From Clostridium algidicarnis DSM 15099 (GTDB lineage Bacteria > Bacillota > Clostridia > Clostridiales > Clostridiaceae), in contig NZ_PTIS01000021.1 in assembly GCF_002934235.1 (NCBI RefSeq), positions 1-46,507 of the forward strand: DNA of 46,507 nucleotides. The letters are read 5' to 3'. The position numbers and the translations under genes are program-made. Position 1 is the first letter of the stretch; each line of letters begins with the position of its first letter. The notes beneath the pieces are model-generated. The model worked only from the letters and a program-made list of their open reading frames with translations. It did not search any database and had not been told where the DNA came from. Of this stretch, positions 17,386-25,498 are shown piece after piece.

Positions 17386-17964
17386 TTATCTTCCCTTTCT
17401 CCCCGATAAAAGTGCCTCCATAATGTCATCTTGAGGATCCCCAACAAATGCTGTAGTACAGTTTTGTTTAACAATATCAAAAATTTCATACCACAATAAA
17501 TTAGCTTGCTTTAAAAAAGATTGGCTCATCTGTACAAAAGGACTTGCTATAGCTCCACCTGTTGTAGGGTGTTTTCCTAAAAGTCCATAAGTGCTTATGG
17601 CTTCCTCACATTGGATATACCTTGTAAATGCCTGAGCATAAGATTCTATAAGTCTTGGATTAATAAACTTCTCACATCCTCTATCTTTTAGCCACTTCCA
17701 AGTTTCAGCAAATAACAAATCTGCTCCAAGTAATTTACCATCTCTTTGCTTTGCACTAAGGTAGTCACTTGGTGATGGCATATCTCGACCATTTAAATTT
17801 TCAGCACCATCTAAATCACTAGCTTCCAGAATTGTTTCTGGCTGTAGGTTTGGTACTTCTAATATTTTTGCTGCTTTACCTTTTGTTATTTTATCTGAAA
17901 GAGGTATTTGCTTATCACCTGCACGAACTCGTCTGCCACCTCTATTTGTACCGTCCTTGGCCAT
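17386..17964 (-). CDS. terS: Phage terminase small subunit, P27 family
   Basis: A 192-residue protein that should recognise the packaging site and load the large subunit. A basic N-terminus (MAKDGTNRGGRRVRAGDKQI) is followed by the P27-type region: WLKDRGCEKFINPRLIESYA, RYIQCEEAISTYGLL and SPFVQMSQSFLKQANLLW. It lies immediately downstream of the GC-rich putative cos region and the HNH gene, the usual arrangement in cos-type phages. Confidence 0.9.
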   Translation of the reverse strand: MAKDGTNRGGRRVRAGDKQIPLSDKITKGKAAKILEVPNLQPETILEASDLDGAENLNGRDMPSPSDYLSAKQRDGKLLGADLLFAETWKWLKDRGCEKFINPRLIESYAQAFTRYIQCEEAISTYGLLGKHPTTGGAIASPFVQMSQSFLKQANLLWYEIFDIVKQNCTTAFVGDPQDDIMEALLSGRKGR

Positions 17965-17984
17965 ATTTTCTACTCCTTTCTTAG

Positions 17985-18092
17985 CCCCAAGTGGTTAATA
18001 CCCCCTTTGAACTGCGGTTTTTGTGCGTGTGACCCCCTGCCCGTTCCCCAGTGGGTTAGTTGTAGAGATCAAGACCGCCCCTCCCTGGTGCA
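17985..18092 (-). other. Putative cos packaging region
   Basis: This gene-free segment between the HNH and small terminase genes is notably G+C-rich compared with its surroundings, with blocks such as GGGAGGGGCGGTC, CTGGGGAACGGGCAGGGGGT and a nearby CCGCAG on the minus strand. In HK97-like phages the cos site lies at this point and the neighbouring HNH protein helps cut it. The exact nick positions cannot be read from sequence alone. Confidence 0.5.
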
Positions 18093-18452
18093 TCACCTTC
18101 TGTTCCACCTATCACCATCCCTTGCAGTAATAGCAGAGTGACAAGACTTACATAAAGCCATTAGATTACTCCTGTTATGTGTTCCTCCACGTGACAAGGG
18201 AAGTATGTGATGTACTTCCTCAGCCTTTGTTAGTCTTCCACCTCTTTCACATTCCTGACACAAAGGATACTGTGAGATGTAGCTATCACGGATTCTCTTC
18301 CACGCTCTACCATACCTACGGCGTGCAACTGGGTCACGACCATACTTCTCGTAGCGTTTGTTATCTATCTTTTCATGTTCCTCACAGAATCTACCCTCTG
18401 TTAAGTTAGGACAACTAGGAAAGGAACATGGTCTTTTAGGCTTTCTTGGCAT
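18093..18452 (-). CDS. HNH endonuclease next to terminase
   Basis: A 119-residue nuclease: a zinc-finger-like N-terminus (CSFPSCPNLTEGRFCEEH), WKRIRDSYISQYPLCQEC, then the HNH core with EEVHHILPLSRGGTHNRSNL and MALCKSCHSAIT. Proteins of this type work with the terminase at cos sites. ATG at 18452 follows GGAGGTGA; a longer reading to 18506 passes through a hairpin. It lies beside the GC-rich putative cos region. Confidence 0.9.
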   Translation of the reverse strand: MPRKPKRPCSFPSCPNLTEGRFCEEHEKIDNKRYEKYGRDPVARRRYGRAWKRIRDSYISQYPLCQECERGGRLTKAEEVHHILPLSRGGTHNRSNLMALCKSCHSAITARDGDRWNRR

Positions 18453-18481
18453 TACATTCACCTCCAGTTTTTGGGCATAAT

Positions 18482-18510
18482 AAAAACCCTGCAGGTGCAA
18501 TCCCACAAGG
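18482..18510 (-). terminator. Rho-independent terminator before the HNH gene
   Basis: On the minus strand CCTTGTGGG pairs with CCTGCAGGG (some G-U pairs) around the loop ATTGCA, followed by TTTTTA. It probably ends the early transcript after the sigma-like regulator gene. Confidence 0.6.
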
Positions 18511-18571
18511 CTCGTTTTATTTTTTCTCTATTATAATACTATCATAATGTCTTACTGTCTTTCTCTGTACT

Positions 18572-18994
18572 TTACTGTAATGTTTTAGGTACAACCACAT
18601 AATTTAGTGCTTTCTTATGTACCTTAAATACATTATCAATACTGTAGTTCATATCAACGGCAATTTGCTCCCACTGCATAAAGCACAAGTAACGCTTTTC
18701 TAAAAGAGTTTGATACTCTGGGTTTTGAATTGCTTTTATGGTTCTTACAATCTCATGTTTCAAATCCACTAATTTATCAATGTCTTGGTTAATCTCTGCC
18801 TGCAAATCAATAATCTTTTCCACAGCGTTAGCCATAGTAGAAACTGCACGGTTCGGATTACGGGGCATATCCGATATCGTGGTTGTTGCTTTTGTAGCAA
18901 GGTCATTTAAGGATGCTACCTGTTCAATCTTGCTATTTATTCTTTGGTCAAGACGATATGCTTGACTTAAATATTCTTTAGCCCTCATACTCAC
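18572..18994 (-). CDS. Sigma-like late regulator (DUF1492 / ArpU type)
   Basis: A 140-residue protein: a coiled-coil first part and a sigma region 4-like helix-turn-helix at the end (RYLCFMQWEQIAVDMNYSID, then NVFKVHKKAL). Such proteins in Firmicutes phages are thought to turn on late (packaging and structural) genes. It is the last early gene before a terminator and the HNH/cos/terminase block. It is followed upstream by an 83-residue partner gene that ends next to its start. Confidence 0.82.
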   Translation of the reverse strand: MSMRAKEYLSQAYRLDQRINSKIEQVASLNDLATKATTTISDMPRNPNRAVSTMANAVEKIIDLQAEINQDIDKLVDLKHEIVRTIKAIQNPEYQTLLEKRYLCFMQWEQIAVDMNYSIDNVFKVHKKALNYVVVPKTLQ

Positions 18995-19245
18995 TACACC
19001 TCATCCCTTAATTCTTTAATCAGCATATTTCCATCAATAGTTGTTAATTCCGAATACCACTTTGAACGAAAGAAGCGTTCCACATTAGATTTCACTTTAT
19101 TCCCCTCAACGCTATAAGGGTATTTTTTTAGTGCCTTTAAAGCACTCCTATAATCCTTTACAGCTTGTAGAATTATAGCATTTGCCAGATTAGAAATTCC
19201 ATCCTCGTTAGTAGTGGGTTGGACTTGCATATCATTTTTATACAT
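18994..19245 (-). CDS. Conserved phage hypothetical protein, 83 residues
   Basis: It contains NAIILQAVKDYRSALKALKK and VERFFRSKWYSELTTIDGN, a pattern I recognise from small helical proteins encoded just before DUF1492-type regulators in Firmicutes phages. Its stop touches the start of the sigma-like gene. Function unknown; the RFFRSxWY block is the conserved part. Confidence 0.7.
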   Translation of the reverse strand: MYKNDMQVQPTTNEDGISNLANAIILQAVKDYRSALKALKKYPYSVEGNKVKSNVERFFRSKWYSELTTIDGNMLIKELRDEV

Positions 19246-19303
19246 AAGCAGTACCTCCGAATAAAAAATTTTTTTCCTTGGATTGACCCTAATTGTCTTA
19301 GCT

Positions 19304-20648
19304 TTACAGATTTGCCTTTACAGCATCAATTAAAGCTGATTGTATTTTTTCTTTTTTATTAAGGGATCTAATTATTTGCTCATCCATAGTTCCTTTAGCA
19401 ATAATATGATGAATAACCACTGTTTCATTTTGCCCTTGTCTCCAAAGCCTCGCATTTGTTTGCTGGTAAAGTTCTAAACTCCAAGTAAGACCAAACCATA
19501 TAAGAGTTGAACCTCCAGCTTGAAGATTAAGTCCATGTCCTGCAGATGCCGGATGAATTAAAGCTACTTCTATTTCTCCATTATTCCAATCCGTTATATC
19601 CTTTGAAGTTTGTATTTCACGAACCTTAAACTTCTTTTTAATTCTTTCTAAATCATGCTTAAACCAATAAGCTACAAGTACTGGTTTACCATTTGCCGAT
19701 TCAATTAAATCTTCAAGAGCATCTAGCTTTCCATCATGTATTTCACAAACCCTTTTATCTTCACCATACACTGCACCATTGGCCATTTGGCAAAGTTTAT
19801 TTGATAAAGCTGCAGCATTTACAGCATCTATTTCTTCACCCTTAATGGATAATACTAAATCCTTTTTTAAACTGTCATATAACTTTTGTTCTTTTTCAGA
19901 AAGAGTTATAAAAACTTCGTTTATGATGCACTCTGGCATTTTTAAGTAGTCAGTGCTTTTCATGGATATGGTGATATCTGAAATAAGACGATAAATTTCA
20001 TCCTCTGCTCCAACTTTTGGTTTATAACTAAATATCATCTGATTATTTCTTTTATCTGGGTTAAAGAAATTATTTCTATACTGAGTTACAAATCTTCCTA
20101 ACCTTTCACCCATATCAAGGATCCTAAACTCTGCCCATAAATCCATAAGTCCATTACTACTTGGAGTTCCTGTAAGTCCTACAATACGTTTTACCTTAGG
20201 TCTTACTTTTAATAAACCTTTAAACCTCTTTGCTCCATAGGACTTAAAGGAGGATAACTCATCAATCACAACCATATCATAGTCAAATGGCATACCACTT
20301 TGGTTTATAAGCCAATCCACATTTTCACGGTTTATGAGATAAATATTTACTTTTTGCATTAGTGCTGATTTTCTTTGTGTTTCACTACCTACAACTACTG
20401 AATAAGTAAGTCCATTAAGGTGCTCCCACTTTTGAATTTCAATAGGCCAGGTATCTCTAACAACTCTTAAAGGACCAATAACTAAAACCTTTGAGACTTC
20501 AAAGCTATCAAGGCAAAGGTCAAATATTGAGGTTAGAGTTATAACGGTTTTATCAACCGAGGCCCATATCAAGAAATACAGCAGTGATAGGTTTCTGATT
20601 TATATAATCAATTGCATATTGCTGATAATCATGTGGTATGAACTTCAT
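19304..20648 (-). pseudogene. Phage SNF2-type helicase, frameshifted in Walker A
   Basis: The gene starts at ATG 20648, overlapping the VRR-NUC stop (ATGA), and reads normally to LDMGLG, where four extra bases (ATCA on +, about 20552-20555) bring an immediate TGA. Without them the Walker A would read MGLGKTVITL, as in intact relatives. The remaining frame, 19304-20572, keeps VIDELSSFKS (DEAD-like), LTGTPSSNGLMDLW and the C-terminal NARLWRQGQNETV motif, but could only start from a TTG and lacks the GLGKT loop. It is probably inactive unless the insertion is a sequence error. Confidence 0.85.
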
Positions 20649-20932
20649 TTGGCATCACCTCCAATCTTATCAAGAATCCATCCAATCTGTTCTATCTCAT
20701 CAAGGACAAATACCTGAAATCCTAAGCCTCGAAGCAATTTATGTCTTGCAAGCTGAAGGGGTCTCGCCTTTTTCCCTGGAGCCTTTACCTCTACAAACCC
20801 AACCTTTCCATCTGGCAGTAATACCAAACGGTCCGGTATCCCGTCAAATCCAGGTGACGTGAACTTAGGACAGATGCCTCCATGCTTTTTAACTTCCATT
20901 ACTAACTTCTTTTCTATAACTTTTTCTCTCAT
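20645..20932 (-). CDS. VRR-NUC domain nuclease
   Basis: A 95-residue single-domain nuclease of the PD-(D/E)XK type: GIPDRLVLLPDGKVGFVEVK supplies the catalytic Asp, Glu and Lys, followed by KARPLQLARHKLL. Such proteins accompany SNF2 helicases in phage replication modules and may process DNA junctions. ATG 20932 follows GGAGG; the longer reading to 20977 passes through that site. The stop overlaps the start of the broken helicase gene. Confidence 0.9.
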   Translation of the reverse strand: MREKVIEKKLVMEVKKHGGICPKFTSPGFDGIPDRLVLLPDGKVGFVEVKAPGKKARPLQLARHKLLRGLGFQVFVLDEIEQIGWILDKIGGDAK

Positions 20933-20969
20933 GCTAACCTCCATCAAAAATAACGTTATGCATGTCGTC

Positions 20970-21041
20970 AAGGTCATATCCTAAACTCTTCTTATAGGAT
21001 ATTTTATGTTTTTGCTATAGGGACTTTCTATATATGACCTT
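20970..21041. repeat. Inverted repeats between primase and VRR-NUC genes
   Basis: AAGGTCATAT (20970-20979) and ATATGACCTT (21032-21041) are exact inverted copies, and ATATCCTA / TAGGATAT (20976-20983 / 20995-21002) form a second hairpin inside them. Two GACCTGCA copies lie just beyond. The gap is otherwise gene-free and might hold a replication or regulatory site. Confidence 0.45.
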
Positions 21042-21119
21042 ACTAGACCTGCATATCTATAAATTCATTACTTAAGAAAAGTTTGGTTTTTGACCTTTCT
21101 GACCTGCACATTATGCTAT

Positions 21120-23384
21120 TTATTCAATAAAATCTGTGTTTTTAAGGCGAACTCCAATAATAAAAATACCTTTTGAATACTTTTTACGATTTAGACCTGC
21201 AACCTCAAGTGCAGCATAGAAGTCTGTGGTACTCCTCGTGTACTCTCCTGTTCTCAAACAATAAGCACGGTATTCTTGATAAAACTCTCCTGACTTTTGT
21301 TTATAGCTAGAGTCAAGTTCACAACACTCATCAAGAAATGCTCCAAGCCAGTCATTATTAGCACGATAGCTATTAATCGCATTTTCAACACATGATGGAA
21401 GCTTTAACTTAAAGTCATTTGCAATAACCTTCTTTGCACCTTCTATAATCCAAGCTAATACATAGGGGCCAGCATCTTGGACTAGGTAATCTGTATAGTT
21501 TTTAATATCACTATTACCCTCTATTTTTGCGTTAAAAGGAATAACAATTAATCTACGCCATGTACCTTCATCATTAGCACCTACCCTTGGCAGATGATTT
21601 GTATATAGTACAAGGGTGTGGCTTGGCACATACTTGAAGGGGTCCTTATACTTCTTCTCTGCCATAACCTCATCTGTAGAACATAGCTGCTTAATGACGG
21701 AAGTATTCAGCCGCATACCTTCTTCTAATTCAGCTGCTATTATAAGACGTTTACCTTTAAGTTCTGCCATCTCCGGTTTAACATTCCTCTTACACCCAAC
21801 TGTCAATGCATCTGATGACATAGAACCACTATAGGTACCAAGGATTCTTGAGATAGTGTTCCAGAAAGTAGATTTACCGTTGCGACCTTCGCCATAAGAA
21901 ATGATGAGAGCTTCTACATACACCTTCCCTATGGATGCAAGACCTACAATCTGCTGAACATAATCAATAAGTTCCTGGTCATCGCAGAAAAAGGTATCAA
22001 GTGCATCAAGCCACAGCTGCTTGCCGTTATCTCCTGGAGTAACCGAGGTCTGTTTTGTAATGTAATCCATGGCATCGGGTTTATGCATTCTTAAAAGCCC
22101 ATCTTTTAAATGATAAGTTGCTCCCGGTGTATTAAGAAGAAACTCATCTTTATCTAAATCACTGACACTAATAGAAAGCATAGGCTTTGCAGCCTGTAAG
22201 GCACTCATTACATATTTCATGTCACGACGCTTCATAACAAACGTTCTGTATGATACTGCAGATAAATATTCACGATATGTATCTAACTGCTGACCTTGTA
22301 ATGAATTTTCAAATTTCTTTCCTCCTGCCTTAACATCATCTATAGATACTCCAACTGCTACAACAGCATCCATCGCTCTTTGTACTTCATCTAAAGCATG
22401 TGCAAGCTGTAAATCCAAGAATTCCTCCATTGCCCCAACAGCCTGTTGTTTTGACTCCACCCAATATTCCCCATTAAAGCGAAGATAATCAGTGGCATCT
22501 GTATAACAAAGTTCATTTCCATATTCATGGGTAAGGATCTTTGCCTGACCTATATCAGAGAAATCTGAAGGTTTTAAGGACTTTCCTTTAAAGTCATCAT
22601 TAAAATCCTCTGGGGCAACATAACCTTCTTGGTCTTGTACTTTTTCAGCAAACTTCACGGCGCTGTTCCATATAGTAGCAAGTTCCTCATCATCCATAGG
22701 AGGATCGCACTTCTTTGCCTCATCAAGAAAAATCTGATGCGCCTTTTCTATAGCACCATAACGTTTTGCCACTCTACCTGCAAAACGTGATAATGTACTG
22801 TTTCTCTTTCCTTCTGGAATAGAAGAAACTTCTGTTGTTTCATTATCTTCATCGCCTTTATCTACAGGTAATTCCTCTTCAATAGTCTCCCAGCCATCAT
22901 GCCATATAACTTCATCGCAATCAGCACCAAATATAAAACGAGCTGCATCTAAGGCGTTATTATCAAAGAACGGAAATGTCTCCTGTATCCTTCTTTTCAG
23001 CTTCACATACTTTATGTTATCTGTGCATGGGCGAATAAGGAAATATATATGAAACCTTGGTCTTGCTGATTTGTCATCCTTCTGTTTCATATGATTACGG
23101 CTTGGTGCAATGGCATAAGAAACATCTGGTAGAAGTTCATCTATTCTTTCCGGAGTAATCCATTCATTTTCTTTTTCTGAATGGTCATTATCACAATCCA
23201 TTACAACTACTACAGATTCTTTAAAGTTATCTGCACTACGATAATTATTTTTGTACTCTGCACAAACATGATCCATTTTAACTACTGCTTTTAATTCTTC
23301 TGCATTAGTTACCTCCACTCTGTTGGGGTAGCTACAGTTCTTGGTATTGCCTGTGCAATTTGCTGTATAAAATATTAACTTCAT
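21120..23384 (-). CDS. P4-family phage primase-helicase
   Basis: About 754 residues. An N-terminal domain (to ~170) resembles primase-like regions (VVVMDCDNDHSEKENEW, RPRFHIYFLIRP). A PriCT-like segment follows (SRFAGRVAKRYGAIEKAHQI), then a D5-N segment and a superfamily 3 helicase with Walker A GEGRNGKST (about 497-505) and the block EGTWRRLIVIPFNAKI. It should open and prime phage DNA for replication. ATG 23384 follows AAAGGAGG; the longer reading to 23495 lies inside the previous gene. Confidence 0.9.
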   Translation of the reverse strand: MKLIFYTANCTGNTKNCSYPNRVEVTNAEELKAVVKMDHVCAEYKNNYRSADNFKESVVVVMDCDNDHSEKENEWITPERIDELLPDVSYAIAPSRNHMKQKDDKSARPRFHIYFLIRPCTDNIKYVKLKRRIQETFPFFDNNALDAARFIFGADCDEVIWHDGWETIEEELPVDKGDEDNETTEVSSIPEGKRNSTLSRFAGRVAKRYGAIEKAHQIFLDEAKKCDPPMDDEELATIWNSAVKFAEKVQDQEGYVAPEDFNDDFKGKSLKPSDFSDIGQAKILTHEYGNELCYTDATDYLRFNGEYWVESKQQAVGAMEEFLDLQLAHALDEVQRAMDAVVAVGVSIDDVKAGGKKFENSLQGQQLDTYREYLSAVSYRTFVMKRRDMKYVMSALQAAKPMLSISVSDLDKDEFLLNTPGATYHLKDGLLRMHKPDAMDYITKQTSVTPGDNGKQLWLDALDTFFCDDQELIDYVQQIVGLASIGKVYVEALIISYGEGRNGKSTFWNTISRILGTYSGSMSSDALTVGCKRNVKPEMAELKGKRLIIAAELEEGMRLNTSVIKQLCSTDEVMAEKKYKDPFKYVPSHTLVLYTNHLPRVGANDEGTWRRLIVIPFNAKIEGNSDIKNYTDYLVQDAGPYVLAWIIEGAKKVIANDFKLKLPSCVENAINSYRANNDWLGAFLDECCELDSSYKQKSGEFYQEYRAYCLRTGEYTRSTTDFYAALEVAGLNRKKYSKGIFIIGVRLKNTDFIE

Positions 23385-23812
23385 ATGCTTTCCTCCTTTA
23401 AGTTCTCTGTGAAATAACGGATTGCCATACATCTTTGCTTGGCTTTTTGAATTTCTACTCTCATACCTTCTGATATTCTTTCTCCAAACACCCATAGTTC
23501 ATTACACTTACCAAGTAAGACCATATTCATAAACATGGCTAATTCCCTTTCCTGTGGAATGTCATCATTCATAAACTGTGGAAAAAGCAAATGTGGAGCA
23601 ATAGGAATACCATTCTTCTCTAATGTAAATCTACAAAAACCCCGAGCCTTTTTTACATTTACATCAACATCCCCTGAATAGGGTGAACAAACATATACAA
23701 GAGGTTTGAAGGCAGCATTTTTTTCTGCCCTCTCCTCTCTAATAATATTTGTAAGAGCCTCATAGGTTGTTGGGTCATAGTAACCTTGTGAGTTATATTT
23801 GTTTATGCACAT
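23381..23812 (-). CDS. DUF4406/DUF7768-type protein (deoxyribosyltransferase-like)
   Basis: A 143-residue protein with PLVYVCSPYSGDVDVNVKKA, APHLLFPQFMNDD and ELWVFGERISEGMRVEIQKA. This pattern matches small Rossmann-like proteins related to nucleoside 2-deoxyribosyltransferases, common in phage early regions; substrate and activity are not established. ATG 23812 follows GGAGG at nine bases. Its end overlaps the primase start by four bases. Confidence 0.8.
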   Translation of the reverse strand: MCINKYNSQGYYDPTTYEALTNIIREERAEKNAAFKPLVYVCSPYSGDVDVNVKKARGFCRFTLEKNGIPIAPHLLFPQFMNDDIPQERELAMFMNMVLLGKCNELWVFGERISEGMRVEIQKAKQRCMAIRYFTENLKEESI

Positions 23813-24026
23813 AACCCTTACCTCCATAACTCGCTCTGATTTCTTTACTACACTCATTGTAATAGACAGATGTTCCGTATAAATCTTCATTCCTATCAGC
23901 AAATATTTGTAAAAGATCAACATTAACTTTACATCCACAAATAGGGCAGATACAGAATACATTTTCATCATTTATTTCCATGGACACTTTTATAGCATCA
24001 TTTCTTTTTTCCTTAACATAAAACAT
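23793..24026 (-). CDS. Small phage protein with Cys-pair motif
   Basis: A 77-residue protein with CICPICGCKVNVDLLQ and a later NECSKE, suggesting a zinc-knuckle-like site with at least four cysteines, although the spacing is not a standard zinc ribbon. It overlaps the start of the DUF4406-type gene by 20 bases. No function is recognised. Confidence 0.6.
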   Translation of the reverse strand: MFYVKEKRNDAIKVSMEINDENVFCICPICGCKVNVDLLQIFADRNEDLYGTSVYYNECSKEIRASYGGKGYVHKQI

Positions 24027-24041
24027 TAAAATTTCCTCCTC

Positions 24042-24285
24042 TTATATGGATTTGTCCTTCATCTTAGTAACGTACCATTCAAGGTGATGCTTACGCTGCT
24101 CATAATCTGGTACTGCCACAAGCAAACCTATATCAACCTTTTGTAAGATTTCAAGCATATTGATTTGCTCATCACTAAGGTGTGGTCTAATACTTTTTCC
24201 TTTTTCTATGTTGTTAGCCAATCTAAATTGCTTTGCTGACATCCCAACTACAATGCGGTTAAGCATATCGCATTCATTAATAAAG
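24042..24285 (-). pseudogene. C-terminal fragment of a phage protein (possibly KilA-N type)
   Basis: The native reading starts at FINECDMLNRIVVGMSAKQF, right at the IS end, and runs ~80 residues to VTKMKDKSI. An apparent longer start is supplied by the IS terminal bases. The FINExDMLN / later DEQINMLEILQKVDIGLLV pattern reminds me of C-terminal parts of KilA-N-type phage proteins, but this is weak. The missing N-terminus was removed with the DNA beyond the IS. Confidence 0.6.
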
Positions 24286-24302
24286 TGGATTGTCAACACT
24301 TA

Positions 24303-25100
24303 TTAGGACAACTTTTTCTCGGACAGAATTGCCTTGTATTCAATAGGACTAAGATATCCTAAAGAACTATGAACCCTAAATTTGTTATACCAGTTGACAT
24401 AATCAAATAATGATGTTTCTAACTCTTCAAAGCTTTTAAATATTCTATTAAAAACAAATTCTGTCTTTATGATTTTAAAGGTAGCTTCGGCTACTGCATT
24501 ATCATATGGACACCCTTTTTTACTCAGAGACCTGCTAATATTAAAGGTTTTCAGAAGATTATCTATCATAGAATTTTTAAACTCATTACCTCTATCAGTA
24601 TGGAGTATACTTATATTATCTAGTGGATACTTCACATTGGCGAAAGCCTTGTAAACAATGTATTTATCTTTATTTGCGCCAGCAGAGTATCCGATAATCT
24701 CTCGATTATAAAGATCCAAAAGTATGCATATGTAGTTCCATTTTCCATTAACATTTACATATGTTAAATCACTTACAATAACATCTAGTTTTTCTTTATT
24801 TTTGAAGTCTCTTTTAAGAAGATTATTTATTTTTTCCTCATTGCACTTTGTCTTATGAACTTTATATTGCTTTAAAGTATACTTAGAAACCAGTGAGTAC
24901 TTGCTCATTATTTTTCGTATTTTTCTTCTTGAAACAATGTAACCTATTTTGCTTAATTCAACCTTAATCTTTCTACTGCCGTAGTTATTTCGGCTCTTTT
25001 TAAAGATAGATATAATCTCATTATCTAATTTGCTATCGCAAGTTTTTTCAACTTTTTTATAGTAAATTAGACTTCTTGAGATGTTTAAGATTTTACACAT
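24303..25100 (-). CDS. IS3-family transposase OrfB (catalytic part)
   Basis: A 265-residue DDE integrase-type domain. The catalytic residues can be placed at VSDLTYVNVNGKW (first D), LHTDRGNEFKNS (second D) and PYDNAVAEATFKIIKTE (E). An N-terminal HTH_21-like segment (DNEIISIFKKSRNNYGSRKI) precedes it. The open frame extends upstream beyond its ATG to the end of orfA, so the active enzyme is expected to be an OrfAB fusion made by -1 slippage on AAAA just before the orfA stop (25145-25148). Confidence 0.92.
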   Translation of the reverse strand: MCKILNISRSLIYYKKVEKTCDSKLDNEIISIFKKSRNNYGSRKIKVELSKIGYIVSRRKIRKIMSKYSLVSKYTLKQYKVHKTKCNEEKINNLLKRDFKNKEKLDVIVSDLTYVNVNGKWNYICILLDLYNREIIGYSAGANKDKYIVYKAFANVKYPLDNISILHTDRGNEFKNSMIDNLLKTFNISRSLSKKGCPYDNAVAEATFKIIKTEFVFNRIFKSFEELETSLFDYVNWYNKFRVHSSLGYLSPIEYKAILSEKKLS

Positions 25101-25141
25101 GGCGCTGATACTGTATTTATGCTTATTAGCCTTAATTACAT

Positions 25142-25423
25142 CTATTTTCGTCCCATTATCAGCGCCGCTTGCTTTAAAATATCATTTTCCATCTTTAGCC
25201 TTTGATTTTCCTTTTTAAGTTTAATAAGCTCATTTTCTTCATCAGATCTGTTATCCTTCGCTTTAAAAGAACCAGAAGAAGAATAGTCTTTTACCCACTT
25301 ATTTACAGTAGACCTAGCAATGTTATACTCTTTAACAACTTCATTTATGTTTTTTCCACTATTTATAAGTTCTACAATTTGCTTTTTAAATTCTTCATTA
25401 TACCTTTTATTTGTATTAGACAT
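25142..25423 (-). CDS. IS3-family OrfA (HTH and leucine zipper)
   Basis: A 93-residue protein: a helix-turn-helix (EEFKKQIVELINSGKNINEV, then YNIARSTVNKWV) that binds the IS ends, and a coiled coil (ENELIKLKKENQRLKMENDI) for multimerisation. It ends GRK-stop, with CGAAAATAG at the end giving the slip run for fusion to orfB. ATG 25423 follows GGAGG. Length is normal for the family. Confidence 0.92.
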   Translation of the reverse strand: MSNTNKRYNEEFKKQIVELINSGKNINEVVKEYNIARSTVNKWVKDYSSSGSFKAKDNRSDEENELIKLKKENQRLKMENDILKQAALIMGRK

Positions 25424-25498
25424 GATAAACCTCCAAATTAATTTAATTTATTCTATCATGTCCGAGTATTTTCTGTCTAAATTAGTGTAACCTATCCA

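Larger units (their letters stand above)
508..24285 (-). mobile_element. Defective siphophage-type prophage remnant
   Basis: A continuous minus-strand set of phage genes runs from replication (near 24000) through terminase, head, connector and tail genes (to 508). Both ends are cut by IS3-type elements at 507/508 and 24285/24286. No integrase, repressor, holin, lysin or complete tail fibre gene is visible, and one replication helicase is frameshifted. The remaining set is typical of a cos-type long-tailed phage with HK97-fold capsid and a TP901-type tape measure. Confidence 0.85.
24286..25498 (-). mobile_element. Complete IS3-family insertion sequence at the prophage/ICE junction
   Basis: Imperfect terminal repeats are visible: the 24286 end begins TGGATTGTCAACACTTATTA and the 25498 end (minus strand) begins TGGATAGGTTACACTAATTT; both contain CTCGGACA further in. 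Inside lie orfA and orfB on the minus strand. The outside bases differ (AAG left, CAC right), so there is no target duplication. This agrees with a deletion or recombination between two copies, not a simple insertion. Confidence 0.8.

Noticed and set aside
19304-20572. Treating the 422-codon frame as an intact phage helicase
   Set aside because: The frame lacks the GLGKT loop and the preceding 31 codons are present upstream in another frame, so the gene is broken.
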